A DNA stretch of 64,000 nucleotides. It comes from Eucalyptus grandis (Eukaryota > Streptophyta > Magnoliopsida > Myrtales > Myrtaceae). Numbering within the stretch: position 1 is the stretch's first letter; each line of letters begins with the position of its first letter. The notes under the pieces are model-generated. The model was not told the origin of the DNA. It did no database searches and worked only from the letters and a program-made list of their open reading frames with translations. Where the stretch lies: NCBI RefSeq assembly GCF_016545825.1, contig NC_052613.1:44312112-44376111 (forward strand). The letters run 5' to 3'. This document shows, in pieces, positions 24,801-37,019 of this stretch. Made by a program: the position numbers and the translations under genes.

Positions 24801-25885
24801 GTCGCCGGCCTCGGCCATGGCCGGCGACCGGCCGACGAGGGTCGGCGGCCTCGCCCGGCCACGGCGAGGCTCGCCGGCCCCCCCGAGGCCGACGCTCGCC
24901 GTCCCCGGCGAGCCGACCTCGCGCCGGCACGGCGAGCTCGATCTCGCCCAGATCCGGCGAGGCCGACCTCGCCCGGCCGCGAGCCTCGGCCTCGCACGCG
25001 GTGGCCGGCGAGGCCACGCCTCGCCGGATCAAGGCGAGGCCGACCTCGCGCCGGCCTAGGCGAGCTCGATCTCGCCCGGATCCGGCCTCGAGCTCGCCCG
25101 GGCCGGCGACCGGCCAAAAAGAAGAAAAAAATGAAAAGAAAAAAAGAAAAAAAGGAAAAATAAGAAAAAAATAGAAAAAATAAAAGAAATAAAAAAATTA
25201 TCCAAATTTACCAAACATGTTTCTGTTTATTTTTTTATTCCCTAACAAGTTTACCAAACGCGTATTTTTGTTCAAAAATTGTTCCCCGAATGAAATACTT
25301 TTTTCTATTTACGTTCCTTAAACAATTTTTAAACGAAACGTTACCAAACGCGCCTTATTCTCTTTTCCCTCCTTTTCCATCCTCACTTTCTTCATCGCTA
25401 AACTGCTAATCCTTGAAATACAAGCACTCCATACCTAGAAAGCAAGTAGCACAAATTAGCACTACACGGACAGTAACGATTATCTGGGTAGTTGGCACTT
25501 GGCCGTGTCCATTCTTGTACTAAAGCGAGGGCTAGGATTCGAGGTTTCTCGTTGAGCGCAAATTGTTTACTCTGTTGATATATCTCGATATTTGGTTCGC
25601 TAACATTTGCTTGGCCTGCTCGATGAACTATGTGGGTTTTGAAAGCATGTTCTTCCTTAACAAGTGATCGATACTTAAAATCAACAGCAACCTTAGTTAC
25701 GCATATAAAGTTGCCCAGCAAGTTAATACATACATGGTACGTACATAACAGGTCGTTGAAAATGATATAAATACATCACAAGTACATACGAGGAAGCTGA
25801 TGCTGAGATTGCAGCTGCTCTTTTTATTCTCTTTTTTTACTTCCCCTTTTTAACCAAGAAATGAAGATTTTTTTATCCAGTCACT
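21811..25885. other. Spacer between RDR1 and SEC14-like gene, unit 2
   Basis: Counterpart of the unit 1 spacer plus one insertion (24564-25354). No gene is recognised. The orphan TATA segment (near 22930) is mutated to TGTAAATA. A ~20-bp segment at about 24112-24135 is shared with unit 3 but missing in unit 1. Confidence 0.6.
24564..25354. mobile_element. PIF/Harbinger-like non-autonomous element with GC-rich core
   Basis: A 791-bp insertion present in unit 2 only. Units 1 and 3 have the empty site (GTTCAC-TTA-TTCTC), so the target duplication is TTA (24561-24563 and 25355-25357), typical of PIF/Harbinger. The ends are imperfect inverted repeats: GGGCCTGCATGGT and, reversed, GGCGCGTTTGGTAACG. 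Inside there are T-rich then A-rich arms around an extremely GC-rich block (about 24797-25113) bounded by inverted GGCCGGTCGCCGGCC / GGCCGGCGACCGGCC. No transposase is encoded. Long open frames across the GC block are compositional. Confidence 0.85.
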
Positions 25886-25889
25886 AAAA

Positions 25890-28800
25890 TTAATTATCCA
25901 AAGGGGGCAAAACAACATCCTGTATGGGCACAAGCTTTGCTTGCCCACCATATTCTTCGGGCAAGACTTCGGCGCCAATTTCCTTGAAGAGTTGTTCTCG
26001 TTCATCTTCATTGCTCACAATCACGATCTGCATAATTTATTTCAGGATTAAGGTCGAGATTAGGAGGCAATGCTTGACAAGCAAGATTAGTGCAGTAGAT
26101 ATTGTTTAAGATGTATTATCATCAGGTGCGTCTCATGCTCACATTCCTTCTTCTGTTTTTCGGCAGATGTGGAGAGATCAAGCCAAGAGAACCTATGAAG
26201 GAGAGGCATTCTCAATTTTTGTAATTATTGAAAGCTCGGTTTCAAAATCCTATATTTTTGCTTAGTGGAAAATTACTCATCGATGCAAATGCTTTGATTG
26301 ACATTGTAGATGTTTTGTATTGTGACTGAGCTCCTTTTTAAGTTCTTGAGTTCTTTTTGTACAAGTGCTTGCACCCCCTTGGTGCCCTATGGTGATACTA
26401 TCCTCCTATCAAGGGATAAAAGAGGTGCAGAGGATGCATAAATCATATTAGGCCAAAATTTGAATAATGTGCAAAACGAGAGAAACTATGCATTGATTCT
26501 GAATAATTATGTGCAGAGGCAAAAGAAGTGCACCTTTTCCAGTGTTGCCTTCTCGAGGAATCGAGAAATCATTCTCCAAACACTGACAAAGAACCCTGGC
26601 ATATTCAGAATGAAGAGCTTGGCCAGGCGCTCAGGATAGTAAGCCTGCGTAATAAGAATCCCGTGATTCAGAGGAACGTAACTATCAAGGCATCGAACTT
26701 TCAGTGGTAGAACCTTTAGCTAAAGAATAATGTCTACTTCTTGTCCAACTGATGCTTAATACCAATGGAGTTATTGGATAATCATTGTCGATACTTTGAT
26801 AGATAGATTTCACTTTACCCAACGAGCTTTTCTCTTTGAATCTAATAACTACAGAACCTTAGACATGACATTACTGAGGTTAGTCTTCATTCCATGGTTA
26901 AGATTAGTTACGTGATCAACCTTCTGGCTGCAATATCAAGACAGTTGACGATTTCTCACTTGCAGCAATTGAATCTCACATACCCTTAGAGATCGATACA
27001 ACTTGAAGTGGGAAGGGAAAATTAACCCAATTAGAACAGAGGCTAAAGGGGGATATAATTCTAAAAGAATTAAATGGAAGAACTCTGTTCTAAAGCTTCA
27101 AACCAGAGCGCCAAAAACTCAATACAAAAATGGAAAAAAAGAAAGACAGCTTAAACAGATTTAGATTAAGGGAAAAAGAAGAAAGACAATTGACAAAATT
27201 CAAGTCAACAGACTTAGCATGTACTCTATACATGAGGTTTCAAATTGTGTGCTCGGGAGTTAGGGTTTCTTTCCTTTCTGATCTACACAACTTTGGTTGG
27301 GCATTTTAAATTTTATGACGTCCCCTGCAAGTTCATACATTAAGGCTCCCGTGAGAGTTCTGATTTCATCTTGCAAATTAGATGTGTCCATGGAAATCAA
27401 CTATTTGAATGTATAAGACTCACAGTATAAGAAGTTCTGACTAGATAAAAATGCGTTTGCTGAAAGAATAAAGTTCTAGACTGCATTAGTTTCTTAAATA
27501 GGTGATAGAACCCAAAGGGCTAGAGTAGACTTGAATAGCTTAGTTTGCTCTACTATAACGTGTTTTGAATTACCCAAAGTCGATAGAACTAAGTGCAGTA
27601 GCTTGCACTACAATGACACGGATAATTTTCATTGCCAATGAATTTGTATCGTCCCACATCAATCATGTCACCTATAAATAGCTTACAAATTCATTTCGAG
27701 AATGGCACTTCGGGTGCAGGAAACAGTCATATTCCTTTTCATGTAAATTCAAAAGTCTCTCGATAAAAGAGAGCCCTTTCAATTCAAAATTTGGAAAAAG
27801 AATATAATAATCAAACATTGCAATATACCCAAGTAAACAGCTCTAAGAAAAGCTGCTAGTGGAAAATCTTTGCGAAAATAAGCAGGTAAAAGGTGTTCTT
27901 CCTGAATAATTGGTCTCAGTCTTCTGACATTTTTCAACATTTGTGAATGCAAAACCAAGAGGACCTCTCAGACAATGTACCATTAAGCAATTATAAAAGT
28001 TTTCCAAAGAATTGCAGAAAGGAGAATCACTAAGCAGAGTTTTTGTTTCAGTTGTTCTTTTCTTCTTTCGTTTGTTTTGCTTTTAGTTTGTAGATTACTA
28101 CAAGTGGAGACCAGATATTTACACAATATAATTCATTTGGATCTTTTTTAAGACTAGATCACCTTATAAGAACAAACCAATTTTCTGCTAGTTGCTATCC
28201 GTGTTCTCATCTATGAGCAGATAGATCTAGTGTGAAGGACTAGCAGACAGATACATGAGATAAATAAGAAACAAAACTCTAAGTGAGATAAGTACCTGTA
28301 AAAACTGAAATCCAGTGATGAATCCACGTACATCAACATTCTTATAACTTAGCTTTTGCAGATCAAGAATGGCAATCACCTTTTCATTCCCTATTTCCTG
28401 TCCTTTGAAAGAACTGAAACGGAATGCATACACCTTGATTTAGTTGATCAACTAAAAATTCAGGACCTCAATAATCACACGTACTTGTCAGGAAACATGA
28501 TTCACTAATTCAGCCAAAAGCATAACTCTCTTTGTAAGCAGGAGATTATCATCAGCATTAGGTAGATTCTAATTTTATTGGAGGAAAACAGGTTTGCAGA
28601 TGTCCAGAATTTCTCCAATGTTGACAAGGAGAGGGTTCAGAAAGGAAAGACAGAAACAGAAATCATCAAAAATAGAGACGCTGATGTAGTGGTACTGGCA
28701 AAAACTATACAAGGATCCAAAATCGGAAATTATGTCTATTTACTGATCTAGTTATTAAATGGTGATCCACAAAATTGTCGCAATCTTTAAAGGATGTCGG

Positions 28801-31032
28801 AAAGATACATGACAGTGAAGAAATTCTTCTAAGTGTCCAATATGAATGAGAGATGGAAAAGTTAAGAAGGTGAATACCAGTTCGGGTGATTCAGTTCTTT
28901 CATGACTATCATCTCTCTCTGTGTTTACTCTAGTGTGCCTACGAATATCTGAGAAGCACAAGGCCATATGTACTTGTCTAATGACAACCACAAATCCGAT
29001 TGTCGCTTCTACTCAACCCAAGATCACTTTTCCTTTTTTGCACGACAAATACAATCATCCTGAATATCTATCACGAAAACTCCCTCTCCCTCCCCTCGCC
29101 CCCCCCCAAAAAAAAAAAAAAAAATATTGCAAATTTATTGACAAACAACTTTGTCGTCAAGACTAATTAAAACAATTTAGCTACCAATAAATGAAGCCCC
29201 CTGCAATACCAAAATTCAAAAATTAACACAGAATAGCTGTACATGCACGTTTTATAAAGCGCAATGAGTATGTTCCGCACCTTGCAATGGTCTTGTCCAG
29301 TAAATAAATTACGAATTCTGCATCAATAAGGGAAGCAGGGTTAATCATTCTTCAGTCCAACCATTGTCATGGAACAAAAGGGGAAAAAGGATAACCATTT
29401 TGTTATTGCTTTGCGTTGATGGCATCAGAACTCGGATAAATAGGCACAATCTACTTATAAATGCAACTTACGAGTGTTAAAGGTATGATGTAAGGTATGC
29501 AACATACTCCATGTCATGAAGAAAAACCATTTTTGGCCCAGTTAAGTTTATTACGATCGCCTTTTTGGCTATCTATAAAGTAGAATAAGCAAAAATGATA
29601 AGAATCAAGACACAAGATTCCACAAATGACAAACTGAATCAAGTAACACAGTTTGTATTTTGGACCTCTACATTCACCTCACGACAGAGAAAGCCCAAAA
29701 ATAGTGATGGTACTAAATTTGCAAAAGCTAAGAAAATGAGCAATGGAAGCTTGCTCACGACAAACTGATCACCTATAGTTAACTTTTCCTTTTGGCCATC
29801 ATTTAAGTGTAACTAACTGAATTGCAAACATCCATGTAATTATCAATTTATGGCAGATGGCGAAACCCATAACGAAATCTAGGAACGTTGACGTCCGATG
29901 TCAGACCATGGATCTGTTTATACTTGGGAGTTTACCAAAGGAAAAAGCAGGGTAATCAAGCTTTACCTAATCTAATATAGCAAATTTTTTATCTTTAACC
30001 CAAGCAACAACTTGAAGATGAAGCTTTTGATCATAAACACATTGCACGTTCGATCTTAGCCAAAGGGCCAGGAAAGGTATGATCATAAACCAAATTGCAA
30101 AAGGTTGATCCTGGGGGTGCATCCGGGGCCCAAGATGGAGATCCCTTCATTCATTATGATCAGGTAATTAATTAATGCGGAAAACGGGTAGTTAATACCA
30201 GGCTGCCTGGTTTCTGAATCGCCGGCCACCATTTTTGAGAAAGTAATAGTTTGGAGGGTGACCGATAAAATGATGTCAATCATTTCCTTTTGGCTGGTAT
30301 TCAAGGGAACAGGGGGGAGAGAGACAGAGATAGAGGGAACGACCTTCGGCTATCGTCAATAGCCAACAAACAAATAAAGGGATCCAAAACATAAAGGCCA
30401 CGTCATTCTGACCCAAGATGCACTATATGCTGGAAACTTTTTATCTCGTGTGAAAGGGACCATCTACAGATTGACGGCACATGCAACAATGCAGCAACAG
30501 TATCATCTACATATCTCCATATGAAAATCGCCTAGCATTTGCATCTAGTCACGCGCATTTCTTCATCAATCTGCACAATTACATAAATGGAAAATCAAAA
30601 GAAAAATGAAATTCGAGCAGGAGAAAAGAGCTTATTACTTTTAAATTGGAGCTGATCTTTCGAAGGGAAATGCTTGCTGGCCTTGATGACCATCAGTGGT
30701 TGACCACTTCTCGACAACCCCTGCAAAAAAATCTTCCTAGCTTCCAATTCCTCGCCTATTTCCGACTCTGGAACGAACCCATTCGGGACCCATGTCGACC
30801 TCCATTCCTGCCATTTCACGAACATCTTCGCTGCCTTATCCGCGTCCATCGATCTCGCAATCAAGAACCGCATGAGCGTTGGCTCGCCGAATTTCTGCGA
30901 ACCCAACGATAAGCAAATGAAAACACTCGAAACTAATCATGCAAGAGCCATTACGAAAATGCATCACTAGTAAAGAACACAGATTTTCATCACCTCCGTC
31001 GAAGAACCAAGCTTCTGAACTGATTTCCTCAT
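25890..31032 (-). CDS. SEC14-like CRAL-TRIO lipid-transfer protein, copy 2, start codon changed
   Basis: Members of this family bind and exchange phospholipids or other hydrophobic ligands at membranes. The exons are 30994-31065 (exon 1), 30639-30894, 29281-29317, 28296-28413, 26534-26644 and 25890-26027, with GT-AG borders and consistent phase. Readable motifs include GEPTLMRFLIARSMDADKAA (CRAL-TRIO N-terminal helix), SKHFPSKD, LLDKTIAS, YYPERLAKLFILNMPGFF and LPEEYGG. It closely resembles Arabidopsis At1g14820-type proteins. The codon aligned with copy 3's ATG is GTG (31063-31065), and an in-frame TAG lies shortly upstream. The first usable ATG is codon 12 (31030-31032), giving about 232 aa instead of 243. 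It may be functional from the inner start or a fresh pseudogene. Confidence 0.75.
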
Positions 31033-31465
31033 CTGGGTCAGCGCAAGCTCTTGGCTTTTCTCCACAGTGGTGCTTTCCGCAACCAGAAGAACGGTCTATG
31101 CTTCGGATTCTCGTTTCAGGCAAGAAAAGAAGAAGCTTCGACTACGGAACAAACAGCAGGTAGAGTGTGGTTGGAGTCTTGCTTGTGTTGACGAAATGGA
31201 GCACAAGAACGAACGTCACGGGTGATACATAACAATACGAAAGGAGCTGAAATTTGGGAGCGGCATGGAAGATGCTGTTCCATGGGTTCGAGCTCATTTT
31301 TTAAGGTTTTTAACTGATTCAGGAAGCGGATCTTGTAACAGTTGAGAGCTGAAGATGCCTTTGATGGGACTGGAAAGGGTATTTGCCGATGACTAATGGA
31401 TGGTACTTGACTTCTGAGCAAATTTTGAATTCTCAACGTTAAAAGCATGCTTCTAATTTAAATGG
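31033..31465 (-). promoter_or_regulatory. 5' flank of SEC14-like copy 2
   Basis: Leader and promoter region, aligned with 57252-57660 of unit 3. No clear TATA box could be assigned. Homology with unit 3 stops at about 31465, where the first mobile insertion begins. Confidence 0.4.
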
Positions 31466-32905
31466 ACGTGCGGGCTTCCAGTCACATAACTTTGGTAGAA
31501 AAGACGACACTTAAGTCGCCATAACTTACGAAAGGTACACTTAAGTCTTACCACATTTTAAGAAAAGTGGGACACCTAAGTTGGTTGGCCGGAAATCATA
31601 CGTGGCATTAAAATATTAATATTTCTCGCCGATGTGTCTCGCCGGGAGAGCTAGTCGCCGAATTCTACCAAAACGACGTCGTTTTGACATCATTCGAATT
31701 TTATAATAATATAAAAATTATTTAAATTAAATTTAAAATAAATTTATTTAAAGATAAATTTATTTAAAACATTTTTAAAAAATTTAGAAACTTTAAACAT
31801 TAAAAAAAAAAATTACAAAATTACAAAAATTTACAAAATTACAAAAAAAATTAAAAATTACTAAAAATTTAAAAAATTTACAAAAAAATTTAGAAAGTTA
31901 CAAAAAAATTACAAAAATTACAAAAATTTACAAAATTTACATAAAATTTAAAAAGAAAAAATTAAAAAAAAAAAATAATTAAAATAATTAAAATTTTAAA
32001 AATTTGCAAAATTTTTTAGAAAGTTACAAAAAATTTACAAAATTTATAAAAAAATTTACAAAATTTACATAAAATTTACATAAAATTTAAAAAATTTACA
32101 AAAAATTCAAAAAATTTACAAAAAATTCAAAAAATTTACAAACAATTTTAGAAAGTTACAAAAAATTTAAAAACTTACGAAATTTACAGAAATTTAAAAA
32201 ATTTACAAAAATTTCAGCCCTCAACCGGCACCCTTTTCTTTTTTTTTTTTAAAAATTATTTTTTTGTAACTTTTTTAATTTTGCAAATGTTTTTAATTTT
32301 TAAAATTTTATTTTTAAATTTTTAAATAAATTTATTTTTAAATTAAAATTAATTAATTTTCTAAAATTTTTAAAATTTTTTTAAATTTTCTAAAATTTTT
32401 TGAATTTTTTTTTTTTTTTTTTTTAACTTTTAATTTCTTTTTAATTTCTTTTTAATTTTTAAATATTTTATCAATTTTAGAATTTTATAAATTTTATAAA
32501 TTTTTAAATTTTTATAAAATTTTTACAAAATTTTCTAAATTTTTTTAAAATTTTGAATTTTTTAATTTTTTTAAATTTTTTTAATATTTTTAGTTTTTTG
32601 AAATTTTTTAAATTTTTAAAAATTTAAATATTTAAATATTTTTAATATTTTATAAATATTTAAATAAATTTAGTTTTAAATTAATTTTTTATTAAGTTTT
32701 TGGCCACATTAGCATTAAAACGACGCCGTTTCGCACTTGTTTCGCCGGAAAATTGACACGTCAGCATTTTGGCCGGATTTTGGCCGGATTGGCACTCAAG
32801 TGATCCATTTTACTCCGATTTTGGCACTTAAGTGTACCTTTCGTAAGTTATGGCATTTAAGTGTCCCTTTGTGCAAAGTTAAGGCACTTGAAGTGTTCTT
32901 TTGCC
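31466..32905. mobile_element. Fold-back, Mutator-like element with AT-rich arms
   Basis: The flanks carry an 11-bp direct repeat, AATTTAAATGG (31455-31465 and 32906-32916); unit 3 has a single copy near 57653-57662. The ends are long, imperfect inverted repeats (ACTTACGAAAGGTACACTTAAG near 31526, its complement near 32833). Inside, the left arm is A-rich (ACAAAATTT-type, 31680-32210) and the right arm T-rich (32230-32690), so the whole element could fold into one hairpin. Near-palindromic ACGACGTCGTTTT and AACGACGCCGTTT boxes border the arms. No coding sequence is seen. The ~28 bp between the left direct repeat and the inverted repeat remain unexplained. Confidence 0.65.
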
Positions 32906-32970
32906 AATTTAAATGGCATTGCCAACTAACAGATGGAAATCTTTCTTATGGACTCACTAGTAGTGACTTG

Positions 32971-35211
32971 TGTTAGTTATATGCTTAAAGCAATCGTGTA
33001 ATAATTACATATTAAGGATTTCAATAGTATAAAAAAAATATTCATTTATTGTCTCATTTGTATGAATGAGTTTATACAATCAGTTACAATTGAACATATT
33101 CTTAAAGTGTTAAGAATACGTGTGTTAAACTGAATCTTTAAACAATTCTCATCGATGAATCATTGAGAGAATATTAATGATCTTATTCAGACAGACGTAT
33201 TCTCAAGCTTCACCATGAAAGGGATGATGAGTCACAAGTCATTTATGATATTTGAGTTAGAACACGGATACTTGTATTGGACAAGTTCAATGAACATAAC
33301 ATGCATAGAACAATTAGCTACTTTTAGCGAGATCAATAACTAATCGTCCATACTTTGATCTTATGTAAAATCCTTAAACCTAAGGCATGATATTGACTTG
33401 TATATTGAATGGTTATGATTCACAAGTGCAAAAATTTACACTCCATCGAACCATCTCTATGCTTAATAGTCATAGTTTGTTTACATATGAATGCACATGC
33501 ATATGCAATATGAAATCTATCTTTTTAATGATCTCCTATGCAATCTAATTATGACATTGTATTAAAATTCTCTATAGGAATTGTAACCGAGAATAAATAG
33601 TTCATGTCTTGTAGAGGTGCATGTCAATAAAATTTGGGCATATGATCGAATTAATGGCTTAACAAACAATTCAATGGCCTTTGAATCAAAACATAGAAAG
33701 ACAAAATGTTTGAATTACATGATCGCCAAAGCTAGATTCATTATGTTTTTGAAATGTTCACGTTATTTGGATAGCCATAACATATTACTAGATGTCACTT
33801 ATAGTTTGTAGGAACTAGAAATTGATCAGAACAATAAATTCTCTTAGTTGTGCTAATGTATTAGTATAACTCATGCTACTAGCTCAGTCATGAACCCAAA
33901 GACATCACACACCATAACTAATTAGAATGACGTTTGAATGGGAAAAAAATGTTGCAAATGTGTATGCAATTGCAACAATTAGATTGAATCAAGCTAAAGA
34001 TTGAAGTTTTAAAACATTTTCAGAACCAATGGCAAAATTAAAGATTTGATATAGACTTTACGGTATTTTTAAAGATCTTAAATTAGTTTAAAATCAATGG
34101 CCTCATTTATGATTTGAAGTGAGTTTAGAATTAATGGTCGCATTAATGATCTAAAGTGAGTTTCAAAATTAATAGCAAAATTAAAGATCTAAAATGGTTT
34201 CAAACTTTACACCCATATTAAAGATCGAGTTCATAATCAATAGCCATATTAATGATTTGAAATGAGTTTGGAAATGAACAACCAAATTAAATATTCGGAA
34301 TGGTTTTGGACTTGATGGCCATATGATTTTTAGAATCGATGGTTACATTAATGATCTGAAACAACGGTAGAATCAATGGTCACATTGATAATCCGAAACA
34401 GTTTTAGAATCAATAATCACATTAATGATTTGAAACGAAACAACTTTAGAATCAAACGACCAAATTAATGTTCTAAAAGGTTTTAGACTTAACAGTGGAA
34501 TTAAAATTTTGTAACGGTTACAAAGTTAAATACCAGAATAAAGTTTTCTGACGGTTACAAACTTAATATCCAAAACAAACTCTATAATAGTTACAAAATT
34601 AATCCTAAATTACTACTCTGAAACAGTTTTAGAAGATTCTGAAGCGAGTACAAGCTTTATAGTGTAATTAATGTTATGAAATGGTATCAGAGTTCATGAG
34701 TCAAATTAAATTAAATAAATGTAATTTGAGACTGGTTATAAGAAGTGAGAGAAAGAGACTAGAGATCAATCAAATTAGTTACATACGAGAGCAATTGATA
34801 GTACAATTCTCTCGAACTTCTCTCTACCATTCGATGTGAGATTGGTGGAGTACTTGAATTAGAGGTCCGACATTTGTGAGACTAGAACTAAATAACATTA
34901 GAATCGGAATACTTTAGGGACGATACAAAGAGATCGAATGTTTGTGATTTGGATCTAAAGAACGTCGAGACCTATGCTACGAAGACATCAAACTTTTGTT
35001 TTTGGATCTAAAAAACATCAAAACCAAAAATGTTTAGCACAGTACGATAATGATGTGATTAGCCTTCTTTTCATTTCTACATGCTTCTTATTAAAATGTA
35101 CAGACAATGTTTTGGAGATAGATGTATGGGGTATTTTTTCTTCCACTGCGAATCATCTTGATTCAATTTTACCTATGCATGTCTTATTGTTTTCGATACA
35201 AATTCCCAACA
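32971..35211. mobile_element. Unclassified repeat, possibly a solo LTR
   Basis: This block is absent from the matching place in unit 3. It starts TGTTAG and ends CCCAACA, with near-identical 5-mers outside (ACTTG / ATTTG), as an LTR would. No protein domain, primer-binding site or polypurine tract was recognised. Its right half contains a degenerate tandem repeat (34010-34640). The boundaries are tentative. Confidence 0.35.
34010..34640. repeat. Degenerate ~40-bp tandem repeat
   Basis: About a dozen or more imperfect copies of a ~40-bp motif, roughly TTTAGAATCAATGGCCACAT followed by TAATGATCTGAAA. Spacing is regular although the bases have drifted. It is not coding. Confidence 0.75.
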
Positions 35212-35248
35212 ATTTGTCTACCATAAATTCCATAAACCATTACAAAAT

Positions 35249-35736
35249 GGGTTAATACTCTGAAAAACCTCAAACTTGTACACGTGTGACAAATTTACCC
35301 CAAATTAATTTTTTGACCATGAAAAACCTCAAACTAGTATATCTATGACAAATTTACCACAGCTGACCATAAAAAATCCCAAATATATATACTTGTGACA
35401 AATTTACCCCAAACTAATTTATTCAACCGCCAAAAACCCTAAAGACAAATATATCCTCCGTTAAATTGGATTAATACCACCAAAAATTACCAAGAACTCC
35501 AAAGAGTTTTGTGCCAAGAAAATAAAATCAATTGTGACAAACGGAAAGTAAAATCCTAAACCGATACACCAGTTAATTGTTATGTGTCAAAATTTAACAG
35601 AAACTAATAGAGAATAAATTTGTCACAAGTATACCAATTATGGATAAATTTGTCAAATGTGTTTGGTGGTCAAAAAATTAGTTTAAGGTAAATTTGTCAC
35701 AGGTATACCAGTTTAGGGTTTTTCAGGGCATTAACC
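35249..35736. mobile_element. Mutator-like MITE with 9-bp target duplication
   Basis: 488 bp with ~70-bp inverted ends (GGGTTAATACTCTGAAAAAC and, reversed, GGTTAATGCCCTGAAAAACC), flanked by TTACAAAAT on both sides (35240-35248, 35737-35745). Several internal TGACAAATTTACC repeats occur. Unit 3's flank near 57689-57725 shows the uninterrupted paralogous site. A 9-bp duplication with long inverted ends points to a non-autonomous Mutator-like element. No coding sequence. Confidence 0.85.
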
Positions 35737-36900
35737 TTACAAAATATTTGATCCGGTCTTTTAATATTTTCTTTTTTACAATTAAGTCCTTAAATTCTAT
35801 TTTTATTTGTTCGAATTGGTCTTCCCGTTACGAATATAATTGGAGTTACTGATACGGCTGTTAATTATTAATATGATGCTTATGTGGCATATATGTGATG
35901 ATTTAAATAATCAAAATCTGTTTTCAAAAGTTTCAGAAACTAGAAGTATGAAAATCTGAAAAGGATGAAAGGGAGGGGTGACAAGTAATGGTTTTCAAAA
36001 TTAGGGCTGCGTAATTGGATCAGACCCCTAAAATCAATTTGATTTTAGTTCCGAGTGAGGAACCACTTGGGAACCAAACCTATTGGAAGAAATTTGAAAC
36101 CAATTTCATAAAACCTACAAATCATAATTTTTGCCTTGCATTACTTTGAACCGTTTTATTACTCGTATTATTTTGTTGTAAAAAATAAAATAAAAAAATT
36201 AAAGAAAAACAGGTTCTTGAGTAGACTTTAGAACTGAACTGAAAAAATAGGGACGATTTTGAGGTAAACAAGGTTAGTTCCAAATTTCAAAAACTAAGAA
36301 CTGGTTCTAAAAGATAGATTTTAGGTTCCAAGTTCGAAACCGATTGGCCCTATTTGAAATCTCATCACCATTAAAATTATTTTTCATTCGACAAGTGAGC
36401 TTAAACTCATAGTTCAATGAAACAAAAGAAAAATTTGTGTGATTCACTTTCTGATCCTTTTGACTATCTAACTACATGTTTTTTAATTTAATATATACGT
36501 TTAAATAGAGCGCAATCCAGTAAAAAAAAAACCATTCATTTTATTAACATACTACACAAAATTAATATATATATATATATATATATACTACGAAAGACGT
36601 TAAAGTATGCTCCTACAACACAGGTTAGGTCTCATTAAATATGTTTTGATAATATAAACATCTGCAGTACATAACTTCCTTCAAATTTGCATTCCTTCAT
36701 TCGTCAAAAACTCCCGAGAAGTATAATTTCTTATTTTCAGTGAAATTGGCCAATGGCTTCAGTGCACTTGTTAACCAGACAAATACCCATTTTCGTTCCA
36801 GAAAAGCATCGATTGAATCGAACTTTTTTCATTTTATGACTATGTAAGTTTATACGTCAAAACGACCAAACTGTAGAAATTTTACATGCATCGAAGCGCA
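35737..36900. repeat. Diverged duplicate of 57690-59450
   Basis: Noncoding DNA that continues the unit 2 / unit 3 homology beyond the insertions. Matching landmarks include CGAATTGGTCTT with TATAATTGGAG, GACAAGTAATG with AATTAGGGCT, and TGTTTTGATAATATA followed by CAAAAACTCCCGAGAAGTAT. It includes an (AT)n microsatellite at 36565-36588. No gene is seen. Confidence 0.7.
36565..36588. repeat. (AT)n microsatellite
   Basis: About 12 AT units within the diverged flank of unit 2. The duplicate at 59180 has none. Confidence 0.9.
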
Positions 36901-37019
36901 ATGAACTCATCTCTCTCTCTCTGGTCTCACTTCTTTCTAAGTCTCTTCTCAGTTCACTCCTGAAGAACTTGCCTTATCGTGCGGCGGTTGTGGTTGCTTC
37001 ACATGCTCCTCCCAATCGG

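Larger units (their letters stand above)
14139..29095. repeat. Tandem segmental duplication, unit 2
   Basis: This is the second direct copy, with the same gene order as unit 1. It is about 0.8 kb longer, mainly because of the PIF/Harbinger-like insertion at 24564-25354. Homology to unit 1 ends at about 29095. Homology to unit 3 continues without a break to about 31465, so the complete SEC14 gene is kept here. A (TA)n microsatellite and a small deletion near 15.05-15.13 kb set its left end apart from units 1 and 3. Confidence 0.93.

Noticed and set aside
24414..25163. Long open frames on both strands through the GC-rich block of unit 2
   Set aside because: They cross a mobile-element boundary, are absent from units 1 and 3, and arise from GC-rich low-complexity DNA with proline/arginine/alanine bias.
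31680..32700. Possible centromeric or scaffold-attachment AT repeat
   Set aside because: The inverted arrangement of A-rich and T-rich arms between inverted ends and a flanking duplication is better explained by a fold-back element.
33000..33980. Possible copia-type internal region
   Set aside because: Some phrases look retrotransposon-like, but no gag, integrase or reverse transcriptase motif could be translated, so it is only listed as an unclassified repeat.
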